A DNA stretch of 16,415 bases, taken from the NCBI GenBank assembly GCA_022572485.1, contig JACZVU010000045.1:1-16415 (forward strand), written 5' to 3'. Both the position numbers and the translations under genes were made by a program. The notes under the pieces were generated by a model that made no database searches, was not told the origin of the DNA, and worked only from the letters and a program-made list of their open reading frames with translations. Of the stretch, positions 1 through 9,759 are shown one piece after another (the stretch's first letter is position 1; the number at the start of each line of letters is the position of its first letter). The DNA is from Myxococcales bacterium (GTDB lineage: Bacteria; Myxococcota_A; UBA9160; SMWR01).

Positions 1-2951
1 TCGGTCATTAACTGTTTGTCGCCTTCGGCCATGCTGATGAAAACGCTGCCCTCGTCGGGCAAGTTGTTTCCAGCGGCAATCTGGCTCTTGGCGAACGCCA
101 TCGGGAACTGCTCGTCGATGCCCATGACTTCTCCGGTCGAGCGCATCTCGGGACCGAGAATAATATCGACGCCCGAAAACCGGGAAAACGGAAAGACGCT
201 CTCCTTGACTGACGTGTAGTCCGGATGAATTTCTTCGGTCTCGCCCTGTTCCTCCAGCGAAACCCCTGCCATCACTTTGGCGGCAATTTTGGCCAGTGAT
301 CGGTTGGTGGCCTTGGAGACAAACGGCACCGTTCGGCTCGCCCGCGGATTCACTTCGAGAATGTAGACGGTGTAGGAAATGTCTGTTGTCTGTTGTCCGT
401 TGTCCGTTGTGTCGGAGTCTCCGTCTACAGCGACCGACAACCGGCGACTGACAACTGACTTCTTCACGGCAAACTGAATGTTCATCAGACCGCGGACGTT
501 CAATTCGCCCGCCAGCGCATTGGTGGCCTGTTTGATCTCTTCGACGACCTCGTCGGGCAGCGAATGCGGAGGCATCGCGCAGGCGGAGTCGCCCGAATGG
601 ACGCCGGCCTCTTCGATGTGCTCCATCACGCCGCCAATCAGCGTCGTTTCCCCGTCGGAAATCGCGTCGACGTCGACTTCGATCGCGTCTTCCAGAAACT
701 TGTCGATCAACACCGGATGATCGGGCGAGACATCGACCGCTTCGTTCATGTACTTCACCAGCGACTGCTCGTCGTAGCAAATCTCCATCGCCCGCCCGCC
801 CAGCACGTAACTCGGCCGCACCAGCACCGGGTAGCCCACACGGTCGGCTATCAACCGCGCCCCATCGGAATTTGTCGCCAGACCGTTACGCGGCTGTCGC
901 AATTTCAGCTTCTCCAGAATCACCTGAAACCGCTCGCGGTTCTCGGCGGCGTCGATCATGTCGGGACTGGTGCCGATAATCGGCACGCCCGCCGCTTCCA
1001 ATCCGCGTGCCAAATTCAGCGGTGTCTGCCCGCCAAACTGCACAATCACCCCGTCCGGCTCCAGCCGGTCGCAAATGTTGAGTACGTCTTCGGTCGTCAG
1101 CGGCTCGAAGAATAACAGGTCCGACGTGTCGTAATCGGTCGAGACCGTCTCGGGATTGCAGTTGACCATGATGGTTTCGAAACCCGCGTCGCGCAGCGCA
1201 AATGCCGCGTGCACGCAGCAGTAATCGAACTCGATCCCTTGTCCGATGCGATTGGGCCCACCACCGAGGATCATCACCTTGCGCGCGTCAGTGGGTCGTG
1301 ATTCGCACTCCTGCTCGTACGTCGAATAGAGATAGGGGGTGTGGGCCTCGAATTCAGCCGCGCAGGTATCGACGCGCTTGTAGACCGGAAGCACGCCTTC
1401 ACTCGCGCGCAGTGCGCGAATCGACGCTTCGGTCTCGCCCCAGAGCGCAGCCAGCCGGCGGTCCGAAAACCCGTTCTCCTTCGCGTAGCGCAACCAAAGC
1501 GCGCGATCGCCGGGAGCCAACTCCTTCAGATCCTCCTCGATCGCCACGATCGATCGCAGGTTTTCGAGAAACCACGGATCGATCCTGGAGCGCTCGTGGA
1601 TTTCGTCTACCGATGCGCCGCGCCGCAGGGCTTCGGCGAGCGCCCAAAGCCTCCCGGGGCGCGGCGTGTCGATGCTCGCCCAGAGGGCGTCCTCCCCTTC
1701 CGGGCCTTCGGGTAGCACGGGGCTCTCGAAACCATCGTGCCCGATCTCGAGCGAGCGGATTGCCTTCTGCAGGCTCTCCTTGAAAGTTCGCCCGATCGCC
1801 ATGACCTCGCCAACGGACTTCATCTGGATCGTCAACCGATTGTCGACGTTCGGAAATTTCTCGAACGTGAAACGTGGGATCTTGGTGACCACGTAGTCGA
1901 TCGACGGCTCGAAACTCGCGGGCGTCTCGCGCGTGATGTCGTTGCGGAGCTCATCGAGCGTGTACCCGACGGCGAGTTTCGCGGCGATCTTCGCGATCGG
2001 GAAACCCGTCGCCTTAGAGGCCAACGCGGAAGAGCGCGAAACACGAGGATTCATTTCGATCACGACGATCGCGCCATTTTTGGGATTGACGGCGAACTGG
2101 ATGTTGGAGCCACCCGTATCGACACCGATTTCCCGGATGATCGCCACCGCGGCGTCGCGCATTTCTTGATATTCGCGATCCGTCAGCGTCTGCGCGGGTA
2201 CAACCGTGATCGAATCGCCCGTGTGCACGCCCATCGCGTCGAAGTTCTCGATCGAACAGACGATCACGACGTTGTCCGCTGCGTCGCGCATCACTTCGAG
2301 CTCGTACTCCTTCCAGCCGAGCACGCTCTGCTGGATCAGGCACTGGTGACGCGGCGATTGACGCAGTGCCCACTCGACGAGTTCGTCGAATTCCTCATCT
2401 GCATAGGCGATGCTGCCACCGGTGCCGCCGAGCGTGAAGCTCGGCCGGATGATCGCGGGAAGTTTCGTGTTCTTCAGGATCCTTCGCGCGTCTGCGAGGG
2501 ATTCCGCGGAGCCCGAGATCGGCAAAGCCAAACCGATATTCTGCATCGCGGCCCGGAACAGATCGCGATCTTCAGCTTTGTTGATCGACTCGAGTTGCGC
2601 ACCGATCAGCTCCACGCCGTAGCGCTCGAGCAGGCCCTGTTCGCAGAGTTCGACCGTCAGATTGAGGGCCGTCTGCCCACCGAGCGTGGGAAGCAGCGCG
2701 TCCGGCCGCTCGCGCGCGAGGATCTTCTCGAGGCTCTCGATGGTCATCGGCTCCACGTAGGTGCGGTCGGCGGTCTCGGGATCGGTCATGATCGTCGCGG
2801 GATTGGAATTCACGAGCACGACCCGGTAGCCCTCTTCACGCAGCGCCTTGCAGCCTTGCGTGCCCGAATAGTCGAACTCGCAGGCTTGGCCGATCACGAT
2901 CGGTCCCGATCCGATCACCAGGATCGTCTGGATGTCTTCGCGTTTGGGCAA
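1..2951 (-). CDS. carB: Carbamoyl-phosphate synthase large subunit, 3' end missing
   Basis: CarB makes carbamoyl phosphate from bicarbonate, ATP and ammonia passed from CarA, feeding PyrB and arginine synthesis. The frame is open from a TTG at 2951 to the left edge (983 codons). The N-terminus [20 protein letters not shown] is typical of the family; GAGG lies about 9 bases upstream, and carA ends 16 bases before. Both synthetase halves are visible: the first ATP-grasp half, then the second half from about residue 560 ([15 protein letters not shown]), with metal-binding EVNPR near residue 866. The C-terminal MGS-like allosteric domain, roughly the last 125 residues, lies outside the window. 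Residues 831-859 are an insertion absent from usual CarB, lying between NIQFAVK and [12 protein letters not shown]. Codon use changes near residues 565-615: the left part uses many ATT and TTT codons, the right part almost only ATC and TTC. Confidence 0.95.
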   Translation of the reverse strand, partial: MPKREDIQTILVIGSGPIVIGQACEFDYSGTQGCKALREEGYRVVLVNSNPATIMTDPETADRTYVEPMTIESLEKILARERPDALLPTLGGQTALNLTVELCEQGLLERYGVELIGAQLESINKAEDRDLFRAAMQNIGLALPISGSAESLADARRILKNTKLPAIIRPSFTLGGTGGSIAYADEEFDELVEWALRQSPRHQCLIQQSVLGWKEYELEVMRDAADNVVIVCSIENFDAMGVHTGDSITVVPAQTLTDREYQEMRDAAVAIIREIGVDTGGSNIQFAVNPKNGAIVVIEMNPRVSRSSALASKATGFPIAKIAAKLAVGYTLDELRNDITRETPASFEPSIDYVVTKIPRFTFEKFPNVDNRLTIQMKSVGEVMAIGRTFKESLQKAIRSLEIGHDGFESPVLPEGPEGEDALWASIDTPRPGRLWALAEALRRGASVDEIHERSRIDPWFLENLRSIVAIEEDLKELAPGDRALWLRYAKENGFSDRRLAALWGETEASIRALRASEGVLPVYKRVDTCAAEFEAHTPYLYSTYEQECESRPTDARKVMILGGGPNRIGQGIEFDYCCVHAAFALRDAGFETIMVNCNPETVSTDYDTSDLLFFEPLTTEDVLNICDRLEPDGVIVQFGGQTPLNLARGLEAAGVPIIGTSPDMIDAAENRERFQVILEKLKLRQPRNGLATNSDGARLIADRVGYPVLVRPSYVLGGRAMEICYDEQSLVKYMNEAVDVSPDHPVLIDKFLEDAIEVDVDAISDGETTLIGGVMEHIEEAGVHSGDSACAMPPHSLPDEVVEEIKQATNALAGELNVRGLMNIQFAVKKSVVSRRLSVAVDGDSDTTDNGQQTTDISYTVYILEVNPRASRTVPFVSKATNRSLAKIAAKVMAGVSLEEQGETEEIHPDYTSVKESVFPFSRFSGVDIILGPEMRSTGEVMGIDEQFPMAFAKSQIAAGNNLPDEGSVFISMAEGDKQLMT
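382..458 (-). repeat. In-frame inverted heptamer-repeat element inside carB
   Basis: On the coding strand the left arm (458-431) is four 7-base units (TCAGTTG, TCAGTCG, CCGGTTG, TCGGTCG). The right arm (410-382) is ACAACGG twice followed by ACAACAG twice. The left arm and the reverse complement of the right arm agree at 21 of 28 positions. Between them is a near-palindromic core containing CGGAGACTCCG. The element keeps the carB frame open and adds about 27 residues to the turn between two strands of the second ATP-grasp domain. Similar ACAAC-type heptamer repeats are, to my recollection, common in planctomycete genomes; that attribution is unverified. Confidence 0.75.
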
Positions 2952-2967
2952 TGTGAAATCCTCGGCG

Positions 2968-4164
2968 TCAGGCCACAGGCGCTGGGCGCCCGCTCGCGAC
3001 CGCAGCGCCGGTCACCATTTCGCCAGCCTTGTGGCACGCCACCATCTCCCGGAATCGACCGAAGAAGTAGCCCGCATCGTGGGGCCCCGGTGACGCTTCC
3101 GGGTGGTATTGAACCGAAAAGATCGGCCTTTCGGTGTGTGCGAGCCCCTCGACGGTGCCGTCGTTCAGGTTGATGTGGGTGATCTCGACGGGCTCTCCTG
3201 CTTTGCGGAGCGAGTCCGCGTCCACCGCATAACCGTGGTTCTCGGCACAGATCGCGACTTTACCGGTCGAGAGATCCTGGTTGGGTTGGTTGCCGCCGTG
3301 ATGGCCGAATTTCAACTTGATCGTCTTGCCGCCGAGCGCAAGGCCGAGGATCTGATGGCCGAGACAGATTCCGAACAACGGCTTGCGGGCCGCGAGTTCG
3401 CGCACCGTGTCCTGCACGCCGGCGACCGCAGCGGGATCACCCGGCCCGTTGGAGAGGAAGATCGCGTCGGGTTCGTACGCCAATGCTTCCTGCCACGAAG
3501 TCCGAGCGGGAAGGACCGTAACGTCGAAGCCATGCGCAACGAGCTGCCGGAGGATGTTTCGCTTCACTCCGAAGTCGTACACAACTACACGATAGATGGG
3601 GCTCGGCCGAGCCGCGCGAGGCAACTGTCCAGACACGCCCTGCCACAGGCCTTCGGTCCACGGGTAGGGCTTGCTGCAGGTGACATCCGCGACGAGGTCG
3701 CGCCCATCGAGGCCAGGTTCCTTTTTCGCGCGCGCCAGCAACTCGGCTTCGTCTGGTTCGGGGTCCGTGCTCAGCAAGCCGACCTGCGCGCCGCCGTCGC
3801 GAATCCGCCGTACGAGCGCTCGGGTATCGATCCCTGCAATGCCAGGCACGCCGTGTCGTTTCATGTAGGCGTCGAGGCTTTCCTGCGAGCGCCAGTTGCT
3901 CGGTTCGAAGACCTCCTTGACCACGAAGCCCCGAATGAACGGTCGAAGCGCCTCGTCATCTTCGGGGTTCGTGCCGACGTTTCCGATTTGCGTGTAGGTC
4001 ATCACAACGATCTGGCCCGCGTAGGAGGGGTCCGAGAGAATTTCCTGGTAGCCCGCGATACTGGTGTTGAAGACGACTTCCCCCGCACCCACACCGCGAG
4101 CACCGAACGCGTGGCCGCGAAACACGGTCCCATCCGAAAGAACGAGCCGCGCGGGATCGGGCAT
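2968..4164 (-). CDS. carA: Carbamoyl-phosphate synthase small (glutaminase) subunit
   Basis: CarA hydrolyses glutamine and delivers ammonia to CarB. At 398 residues it has the usual family length. The N-terminal CPSase small-chain domain begins [18 protein letters not shown]. The class I glutamine amidotransferase domain begins near residue 192, with the nucleophile elbow [10 protein letters not shown] (Cys267) and the catalytic pair in QYHPEAS (His354, Glu356). The ATG at 4164 is chosen because GAGGAGG lies just upstream and the N-terminus then matches the family. A GTG at 4176 would add four residues (MRRK) and give a 4-base overlap with pyrC. With the ATG start the gap to pyrC is 8 bases; carB follows after 16 bases. 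Confidence 0.96.
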   Translation of the reverse strand: MPDPARLVLSDGTVFRGHAFGARGVGAGEVVFNTSIAGYQEILSDPSYAGQIVVMTYTQIGNVGTNPEDDEALRPFIRGFVVKEVFEPSNWRSQESLDAYMKRHGVPGIAGIDTRALVRRIRDGGAQVGLLSTDPEPDEAELLARAKKEPGLDGRDLVADVTCSKPYPWTEGLWQGVSGQLPRAARPSPIYRVVVYDFGVKRNILRQLVAHGFDVTVLPARTSWQEALAYEPDAIFLSNGPGDPAAVAGVQDTVRELAARKPLFGICLGHQILGLALGGKTIKLKFGHHGGNQPNQDLSTGKVAICAENHGYAVDADSLRKAGEPVEITHINLNDGTVEGLAHTERPIFSVQYHPEASPGPHDAGYFFGRFREMVACHKAGEMVTGAAVASGRPAPVA

Positions 4165-4172
4165 CTTCCTCC

Positions 4173-5474
4173 TCACGGGTAGAGCACGCCGCGCTCGACG
4201 TGATAGACGAGCCGGCCTCCGACGATCGTCACGATCACCCGCCCCATCAGGGTCCGGCCTGCCCAGGGTGAGTTGCGGCTCTTCGAATAACCCTTTGCGG
4301 GGTCGTAGGTCCAGCTCGTGTCGGGGTCGAGGATCACGACATCCGCGGGCGCTCCGACTTCGAGGCTGCCTCCGGGACGCTTGAGGATCTTGGCGGGATT
4401 CGTCGAGAGGCGGCGCATCAGTTCGAGCGGACTCAACTCACCGTTGCGCACCAAATCGAGCACGACCGGAAACGCGGTCTCGAAACCGATCAGGCCCGAC
4501 GGCGCTACCGTGAACTCGAGATCCTTTTCGTGCATTGCGTGTGGAGCATGGTCGGTCGCGATGACGTCGATCGTTCCGTCGACGAGACCTTCGCGGCACG
4601 CGAGCACATCGGCCGCTGACCTGAGCGGCGGTGCCACCTTCGTATTGGTGTCGTAGCTGAGAACCTCTTCGTCCGTCAGGGTGAGGTGATGGGGCGTGAC
4701 TTCCGCGGTAACGTGCACACCTCGATCTCGCGCCTGACGGATGGCCGCGACAGCGCCCCGGGTCGAAACGTGTGCGACGTGAAGGTGCGCGCCCGTCAAC
4801 TCCGCGAGTATCAGATCGCGCACGACGAGAACCTCTTCGGCGACAGCGGGGTTGCCCGGCAATCCGAGTTTCGTCGAAACCGGGCCCTCATTGACCACGC
4901 CGTTGGCGACGAGGTGGCGGTCCTCAGCGTGCGTGATCACCGGCACGCTCACGAGCCGAGAGTACTCGAGGAGGTGTCGCATCACGCCGCCGTCCATGAT
5001 CGTCTTGCCGTCGTCGCTGAAAGCCACCGCGCCCGCATCGACGAGTGCGGACATCTCGGTCATCACGGTACCTTCGAGTCCGCGGGTCGCCGCCGCTATG
5101 GGATAGACGCGGGCCGGCGAGTCCTGCGCGGCGCGGTCGAGGATGAAGTCCGTCATCGCCGGGTCGTCGTTCACGGGCTGGGTGTTCGCCATGCAGGCGA
5201 CGGCCGCAAACCCACCGGCCACCGCGGATCGACCGCCCGACGCGATGTCCTCTTTGTATTCCTGACCGGGCTCGCGCAGGTGAGTGTGGAGATCGACGAA
5301 ACCCGGGGCGATCCAGGCGCCGTTCGCGTCGATCACCTCCGCGTCGCGCGCGTCGAGCCCTACGCCGGTGGCCGCAATCACACCGCCTTCGATCAACACG
5401 TCACCGGATTCGTCCCGCTCTGCGGCCGGGTCGAGGATGCGCCCTCCGCGAATCCAGATTCGCCGGTCGCTCAT
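4173..5474 (-). CDS. pyrC: Dihydroorotase, class I, probably catalytically active
   Basis: Dihydroorotase cyclises carbamoyl aspartate to dihydroorotate, the third step of pyrimidine synthesis, using zinc. The 433-residue protein carries the full amidohydrolase set: the metal-binding [13 protein letters not shown] (His63, His65), FSDDGK (Asp154), ITHAED (His182), [12 protein letters not shown] (His235), EVTPHHLTL and IATDHAPH (Asp308), then [10 protein letters not shown]. Inactive PyrC-like partners of aspartate carbamoyltransferase in some bacteria have lost these ligands; this one has not. The ATG start overlaps the pyrB stop by four bases (ATGA), suggesting coupled translation and perhaps a PyrB-PyrC complex, as known in Aquifex. 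Confidence 0.95.
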   Translation of the reverse strand: MSDRRIWIRGGRILDPAAERDESGDVLIEGGVIAATGVGLDARDAEVIDANGAWIAPGFVDLHTHLREPGQEYKEDIASGGRSAVAGGFAAVACMANTQPVNDDPAMTDFILDRAAQDSPARVYPIAAATRGLEGTVMTEMSALVDAGAVAFSDDGKTIMDGGVMRHLLEYSRLVSVPVITHAEDRHLVANGVVNEGPVSTKLGLPGNPAVAEEVLVVRDLILAELTGAHLHVAHVSTRGAVAAIRQARDRGVHVTAEVTPHHLTLTDEEVLSYDTNTKVAPPLRSAADVLACREGLVDGTIDVIATDHAPHAMHEKDLEFTVAPSGLIGFETAFPVVLDLVRNGELSPLELMRRLSTNPAKILKRPGGSLEVGAPADVVILDPDTSWTYDPAKGYSKSRNSPWAGRTLMGRVIVTIVGGRLVYHVERGVLYP

Positions 5475-6430
5475 CTGCCCTCTCCGCTTCCCAGGTCGAT
5501 TCGCTGTTCGCCCTCCTGTCGACGACCAGCAAAGAGGTAGAGGACCGCCATCCGGATTGCGACGCCATTGCGCACCTGATCGAGGATCACGCTCGGACGG
5601 TGGTCGGTCAGATCGTGGGAGAGTTCGACGCCTCGGTTGACGGGGCCGGGATGCATGACGATCACGTCTTCTTTCGCGTACTTCAGTTTTTCGCGGTCGA
5701 TGCCAAAAGTCGCCGAGTACTCTCTCACACTCGGCAGATAGGATCCCGTGAGCCGCTCACTTTGGATCCGCAGCGCCATCACGACGTCGGCTCCCTCGAT
5801 CGCCTCTCGCAAAGATGTGAAGGCCTTCACGCCAAGCGTCTCAACCGCTGCCGGAATCATCGGCGGAGGAGCGGCGATACAAACCTCCGCGCCCATCTTG
5901 CGGAACGCGTAGATGTTCGAGCGCGCGACCCGCGAGTGTAGGATGTCTCCGACGATCGCCACGCTCAATCCATCGATCCGGCCCTTTTCGAGCTTGACGG
6001 TGAGCAAATCGAGCAACGCTTGAGTGGGGTGTTCGTGCGCCCCGTCACCCGCATTGATGACAGGTGCGGCGAGCACGTCGGCCATCTGCTTCGGAACACC
6101 TGCGACGCTGTGCCGAACCACCACGGCATCGGGGTCCATTGCGTCGAGGGTTCGCGCGGTATCCAAAATACTCTCGGACTTTTTCAGGCTGGAAGAAGAG
6201 GGGGAAAAGTTGATGACATCGGCGGAAAGCCGCTTGCCAGCGATCTCGAAGCTCGCCTTCGTACGCGTCGAGGGCTCGAAGAAGAGGTTCACGATCGTTC
6301 GCCCTCGCAGCGTCGGCACCTTCTTGACGACGCGCCTGCCGATTTCGCGCATGTGTTCGGCAGTATCGAGGATGCGCTCGATATCCGCGCGATCGAGATC
6401 CTCGATGCCGAGCAGGTCACTTCCAATCAC
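5471..6430 (-). CDS. pyrB: Aspartate carbamoyltransferase catalytic subunit
   Basis: PyrB condenses carbamoyl phosphate with aspartate, the committed step of pyrimidine synthesis. The 319 residues show the carbamoyl phosphate motif FFEPSTRT (residues 50-57), the mobile loop with Lys83/Lys84 ([10 protein letters not shown]), HPTQALLDL (134-142), HSRVARSN (165-172) and MHPGPVNRG near the C-terminus. The GTG start at 6430 lies in a GTGA overlap with the pyrR stop. No regulatory subunit pyrI is present in the window, so control probably acts through PyrR rather than allostery. Length and sequence fit the short-chain ATCases usually associated with an adjacent pyrC. Confidence 0.96.
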   Translation of the reverse strand: MIGSDLLGIEDLDRADIERILDTAEHMREIGRRVVKKVPTLRGRTIVNLFFEPSTRTKASFEIAGKRLSADVINFSPSSSSLKKSESILDTARTLDAMDPDAVVVRHSVAGVPKQMADVLAAPVINAGDGAHEHPTQALLDLLTVKLEKGRIDGLSVAIVGDILHSRVARSNIYAFRKMGAEVCIAAPPPMIPAAVETLGVKAFTSLREAIEGADVVMALRIQSERLTGSYLPSVREYSATFGIDREKLKYAKEDVIVMHPGPVNRGVELSHDLTDHRPSVILDQVRNGVAIRMAVLYLFAGRRQEGEQRIDLGSGEGR

Positions 6431-7038
6431 TGCGCTCCCCCCGAGATCTCGGGCTCACCGGGCATCACGACGATCTCGAGCGCTCCATCGAGACCGCCGC
6501 CCTGCCCGCTCATCCGAACCAATTCGTGCGCCTGGGTGGGGACATTCTTGCCCACGTAGTCCAGCTTGATGGGCAGCTCGCGGTGGCCGCGATCCACCAA
6601 TCCCACGACCTGAACCGAACTCGGCCTCCCAAAGTCCATCAGGGCGTCCATCGCCGCGCGAATCGTTCGCCCGGTCTTCATCACATCGTCCACGAGGATC
6701 ACCACCCGATCGTCTACCGCAGAGGGCATCTCGGTCTCCCTCAACAGGGGCCGCTCAGCCTTGAGCTTGAGGTCATCGCGGTAGAGTGTGGTGTCGAGGA
6801 TCCCGACGACGACGACGACGTCTGCGATCTGTTTGAAATTGGCGGCAAGCTGGCGTGCGAGCGGCACCCCACCGTTTGGGATCGCGACCAAGTAGAGGCG
6901 CTCGAGATCTTCACAGCGCTCGAGGATCTCGTGCGCGATGCGCATCAGAGCGCGGCGGATCGCGACATCGTTCATCACGACGCGTCGGTCACTCAGCGCA
7001 CTGGAACTCGGATGAGTGTCGGGGTATTGAGAGGTCAC
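6427..7038 (-). CDS. pyrR: PyrR bifunctional pyrimidine regulator / uracil phosphoribosyltransferase
   Basis: PyrR binds pyr mRNA in response to UMP and may also convert uracil plus PRPP to UMP. The conserved core starts near residue 23 ([19 protein letters not shown]), with LYRDDL (86-91), the PRPP loop [13 protein letters not shown] (113-125) and [20 protein letters not shown] (137-156). The loop that is TRG in Bacillus PyrR reads PNGG here (IPNGGVPLA, 53-61), so its arginine is missing. The GTG at 7038 gives a 21-residue N-terminal extension; an ATG at 6975 (residue 22) would give a more standard N-terminus but has no clear ribosome site. The GTG is preferred because GGAG and a PyrR-type hairpin lie just upstream. 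It is the first gene of the pyr operon. Confidence 0.92.
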   Translation of the reverse strand: MTSQYPDTHPSSSALSDRRVVMNDVAIRRALMRIAHEILERCEDLERLYLVAIPNGGVPLARQLAANFKQIADVVVVVGILDTTLYRDDLKLKAERPLLRETEMPSAVDDRVVILVDDVMKTGRTIRAAMDALMDFGRPSSVQVVGLVDRGHRELPIKLDYVGKNVPTQAHELVRMSGQGGGLDGALEIVVMPGEPEISGGAQ

Positions 7039-7049
7039 GACCGCACTTT

Positions 7050-7069
7050 CTCCGCCTCACAGGACGGAA
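7050..7069 (-). promoter_or_regulatory. PyrR-binding RNA hairpin over the pyrR ribosome site
   Basis: The transcript reads UUCCGUC-CUGUGA-GGCGGAG, a 7-bp stem (two G-U pairs) closing a six-base loop. The part GUCCUGUGAGGC fits the PyrR binding-loop consensus RUCCNGNGAGGY. The 3' arm holds GGAG, the only good Shine-Dalgarno sequence before the GTG at 7038 (11 bases away). UMP-bound PyrR stabilising the stem would block initiation. Translational control through such a loop is known from Mycobacterium smegmatis; its use here is inference. Confidence 0.7.
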
Positions 7070-7094
7070 TTAAAAGAGCCTGAATGCGAATGAG

Positions 7095-7122
7095 AGGATA
7101 CTCCCCGAACAGCTCCCGTCAA
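7095..7122 (-). promoter_or_regulatory. Sigma70-type promoter of the pyr operon
   Basis: The minus strand shows TTGACG at 7122-7117 (five of six matches to the -35 consensus) and TATCCT at 7100-7095 (four of six to the -10), separated by 16 bases. It sits in the only sizeable gap of the left half, just after the lepB stop. Transcription would begin near 7085-7089 and give a leader of about 50 bases. That is room for one hairpin but not for an antiterminator/terminator pair, which fits translational control. Confidence 0.6.
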
Positions 7123-7138
7123 ATGGAGCCGCGGCGCC

Positions 7139-7960
7139 TCAATGCACGGGGGCCCCCAAGCGATCCCAGCGCTTGTCGACCGTGAACCAAGTCACGGGGT
7201 TGATCACCTCCAACCAGCTTCCGTTGAAGTCCCAGGACCAGTAGATGATGAAGGCCGGCCCCTTGATTTCAGCGAGTCGAACGGTTCCCCAAACCCTGCT
7301 GTCCTTGGAGTGGTCGCGGTTGTCGCCGAGCATGAAGTAACGCTCTTCCTCGACCCGAATCGGCCACGAGATTGCCGCGCCATCAGTGGTTCGCGTGGGT
7401 CCGGGATTGTAGGGATCGTCGAGGGTGATAAATGTATGCGACCCGATCGAAACCGCGCTCTTATCGAGGAGCATCCCCTTCGGATCTTCGAAGGCTTCGC
7501 CGAGCGGCTCGCTCTCGATCATCTCTCCATTGACGTAGTGCTTTCCATTTCGGAAATCGATCTCATCGCCCGGCAACCCGATGATGCGCTTGACGAACTC
7601 TTCTCGCGGAAGATGGGGTTCGCGATCCGCGGGGAAAGTGTCTCTTCCCCGCTTTGCGACGGTGAAGACGACCACTTCACCTCGCTCTGGCTTGCGGAGC
7701 CCGGGCAGGCGGATGTCGCTGAAGGGAAGTTTCGGCCCGTAGATGAATTTGTTGACGAATAGGTGGTCGCCAATCAACAGGGTCGGAAACATCGACCCGG
7801 AGGGGATCCGAAACGGCTCAATGACGAACTGCCGCACACAGAGCGCAATCAGAACGGCGATCACGAGCGTGGTGACCTGCTCCCAGACTCCCCCCCCCGA
7901 GCGCTGCTCGGAGTTTTCTCTTGCGGCGCCCTTCGTCGCTTGCTTTGCTTTCAACCTCAA
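7139..7960 (-). CDS. lepB: Signal peptidase I
   Basis: LepB removes signal peptides from secreted proteins at the outer face of the cytoplasmic membrane. The 273-residue protein has a charged N-terminus, one transmembrane segment (about 30-48), the catalytic serine in [10 protein letters not shown] (Ser56), the catalytic lysine in [13 protein letters not shown] (Lys124) and the S26 box [12 protein letters not shown] (211-222). The TTG start at 7960 overlaps the lepA stop (TTGA) with GGAG four bases upstream; a second TTG at 7954 is possible. Codons 20-23 contain a run of nine G, a possible slippage site. Lying directly after lepA is a common arrangement. No clear terminator follows. Confidence 0.95.
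   Translation of the reverse strand: MRLKAKQATKGAARENSEQRSGGGVWEQVTTLVIAVLIALCVRQFVIEPFRIPSGSMFPTLLIGDHLFVNKFIYGPKLPFSDIRLPGLRKPERGEVVVFTVAKRGRDTFPADREPHLPREEFVKRIIGLPGDEIDFRNGKHYVNGEMIESEPLGEAFEDPKGMLLDKSAVSIGSHTFITLDDPYNPGPTRTTDGAAISWPIRVEEERYFMLGDNRDHSKDSRVWGTVRLAEIKGPAFIIYWSWDFNGSWLEVINPVTWFTVDKRWDRLGAPVH
7890..7898 (-). repeat. Nine-G homopolymer inside the lepB 5' coding region
   Basis: The coding strand reads TC followed by nine G and AGTC, encoding Ser-Gly-Gly-Gly-Val just before the membrane anchor. In the present length lepB is open; gain or loss of one base would truncate it early. Confidence 0.8.
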
Positions 7961-9759
7961 TTGTCTCCGAGCTTGAGAGCCGCGAGAAAAGCTTCCTGCG
8001 GAATCTCCACAGACCCGACCTTCTTCATGCGTTTCTTGCCCTCTTTCTGTTTCTCGAGCAGTTTGCGCTTTCGCGTGATGTCACCACCGTAGCACTTGGC
8101 GGTCACGTTCTTGCGCAGCGCCTTGACGGTGGTACGCGCGATGACCCGCGTCCCGATCGAGGCCTGAATCGCAACTTCGTACATCTGGCGCGGGATGAAC
8201 TCCTTGAGCTTGCGCGTAAGTTCGGATCCGCGCGCAAAAGCTTTGTCGCGATGGACGATCAGAGACAGCGCATCGACCGACTCACCGTTGACGAGGATAT
8301 CGAGCTTGACGAGGTCGGCAGGCTGATAGCCAGCCAGTTCGTAGTCGAAGGAGCCGTAGCCACGCGTCACGCTCTTGATCCGATCATGAAAATCGAAAAC
8401 CACCTCACTCAAGGGAAGCTCGTAACACAGCTGCACCCTGGAGCGGTGATGGGTCATGTCGCGCTGGGTTCCGCGGCGCTCCTGGCAGAGCGCGAGCACC
8501 GCGCCGACATAATCCGCCGGCACGTGGATGGTCGCAAGGATCACGGGCTCTTCGATCTGCTTCACAGCGTCGGGGGACGGGAGCGCCGCAGGGCTTTCGA
8601 TCTCGATCACGTCTCCCGTCTGCAACACGACGCGGTAGCGAACCGTCGGAGCCGTGGTGATCAGATTCAGGTTGTACTCGCGCTCGAGACGCTCCTGAAC
8701 GATCTCGTTGTGAAGAAAGCCGAGGAAGCCGCAGCGAAACCCGAACCCGAGCGCCGCGCTCGTCTCGGGCTCGTAGTGCAGTGACGAATCGTTGAGGCAG
8801 AGCTTCTGGAGTGCCACCTTCAGGTCCTCGTAATCCTCGGAATTCACGGGATAGAGGCCTGCGAAGACCATCGGTTTGATGACTCGAAAACCCTCCAGGC
8901 CCTCTGTAGCCGGTCGCGCGGCGTCGGTGAGCGTATCGCCGATCTGGACATCCTCGAGGCTCTTGATACCGGCGATCACCAGACCCACTTCGCCCACACC
9001 CAGAGATTCGACCTTGCGGGGGTGGGGGTCGACGAGATTGAGCATCTGGACAGCGTGTTCGGTCCCGCCGGCCATCATCAGGATCCGCGCACCCTTCGCG
9101 AGCTGGCCGTCCACCACCCGCACCAACATCACCACACCCACATACGAATCGAACCAGGAATCGAAGACCAATGCCCGCAGCGGCGCGCTGAGATCACCGC
9201 CAGGCGGTGGCACATCCTTCACGATGCGCTCCAGCAATTCGGAGATCCCCTTTCCTTGCTTCGCGGAAACCGGCAGCACGTCCGCGGCGTCGAGCCCGAT
9301 CATCTCTTCGATTTCCTCGGCCACCCGGTCTGGGTCTGCGGACGGCAGATCGATCTTGTTCACAACGGGTATGATTTCGAGGTTCGCATCGACGGCCATG
9401 TAGGCATTGGCGAGGGTCTGCGCTTCGATGCCCTGGGCGGCATCCACCACCAGTATGGCACCCTCGCTAGCCTGCAGGGCTCGCGATACTTCGTAGGAAA
9501 AGTCGACGTGCCCTGGAGTGTCGATCAAATTGAGCACGTACTCCGATCCGTCAGCAGCCGTGTAATACATGCGGACGGATTGCGCCTTGATGGTGATTCC
9601 GCGCTCGCGTTCCAGATCCATCTTGTCGAGGAATTGAGCGCGCTTCTCCCGCGCGTTGAGGGCACCCGTCGCATCGAGCAGGCGATCGGCCAACGTACTC
9701 TTGCCGTGGTCAATGTGAGCAATGATGCTGAAGTTGCGTATGCGCTGCGGATCGGTCAC
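7957..9759 (-). CDS. lepA: Elongation factor 4 (LepA), back-translocating GTPase
   Basis: LepA is a ribosome-bound GTPase related to EF-G that affects initiation and elongation under stress. At 600 residues it has the full length. The GTPase motifs are AHIDHGKST (14-22), ERERGITIK (50-58), DTPGH (80-84) and NKID (134-137); EF-G-like domains II, III and V follow. The LepA-specific C-terminal domain includes [30 protein letters not shown] and [19 protein letters not shown]. The start is GTG at 9759, overlapping the stop of the upstream epimerase gene (GTGA). It overlaps lepB by four bases at its end. Confidence 0.97.
   Translation of the reverse strand: MTDPQRIRNFSIIAHIDHGKSTLADRLLDATGALNAREKRAQFLDKMDLERERGITIKAQSVRMYYTAADGSEYVLNLIDTPGHVDFSYEVSRALQASEGAILVVDAAQGIEAQTLANAYMAVDANLEIIPVVNKIDLPSADPDRVAEEIEEMIGLDAADVLPVSAKQGKGISELLERIVKDVPPPGGDLSAPLRALVFDSWFDSYVGVVMLVRVVDGQLAKGARILMMAGGTEHAVQMLNLVDPHPRKVESLGVGEVGLVIAGIKSLEDVQIGDTLTDAARPATEGLEGFRVIKPMVFAGLYPVNSEDYEDLKVALQKLCLNDSSLHYEPETSAALGFGFRCGFLGFLHNEIVQERLEREYNLNLITTAPTVRYRVVLQTGDVIEIESPAALPSPDAVKQIEEPVILATIHVPADYVGAVLALCQERRGTQRDMTHHRSRVQLCYELPLSEVVFDFHDRIKSVTRGYGSFDYELAGYQPADLVKLDILVNGESVDALSLIVHRDKAFARGSELTRKLKEFIPRQMYEVAIQASIGTRVIARTTVKALRKNVTAKCYGGDITRKRKLLEKQKEGKKRMKKVGSVEIPQEAFLAALKLGDN

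Noticed and set aside
1737..3173. A 478-codon open frame on the plus strand opposite carB
   Set aside because: It is antisense to a conserved enzyme, is Arg/His/Asp-rich with no recognisable domain, and open antisense frames are expected in GC-rich genes. The same applies to plus-strand frames at 3103-4182, 4686-5540, 9022-9816 and 12237-13106.
4165..4176. GTG at 4176 as the carA start
   Set aside because: It would bury the strong GAGGAGG ribosome site within the coding region; the ATG at 4164 follows that site and matches CarA N-termini.
6805..6820. A GAC trinucleotide repeat (five units) in pyrR
   Set aside because: It encodes a run of five valines in a beta strand conserved in position in the family; nothing more is needed to explain it.
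7071..7130. A possible antiterminator/terminator pair (GGCTCC with GGAGCT, or GAGCTG with CAGGCTC followed by TTTT) between lepB and pyrR
   Set aside because: The stems are short or bulged with a large loop, and they overlap the likely promoter, so they would lie largely outside the pyr transcript. They could matter only for readthrough from lepB.
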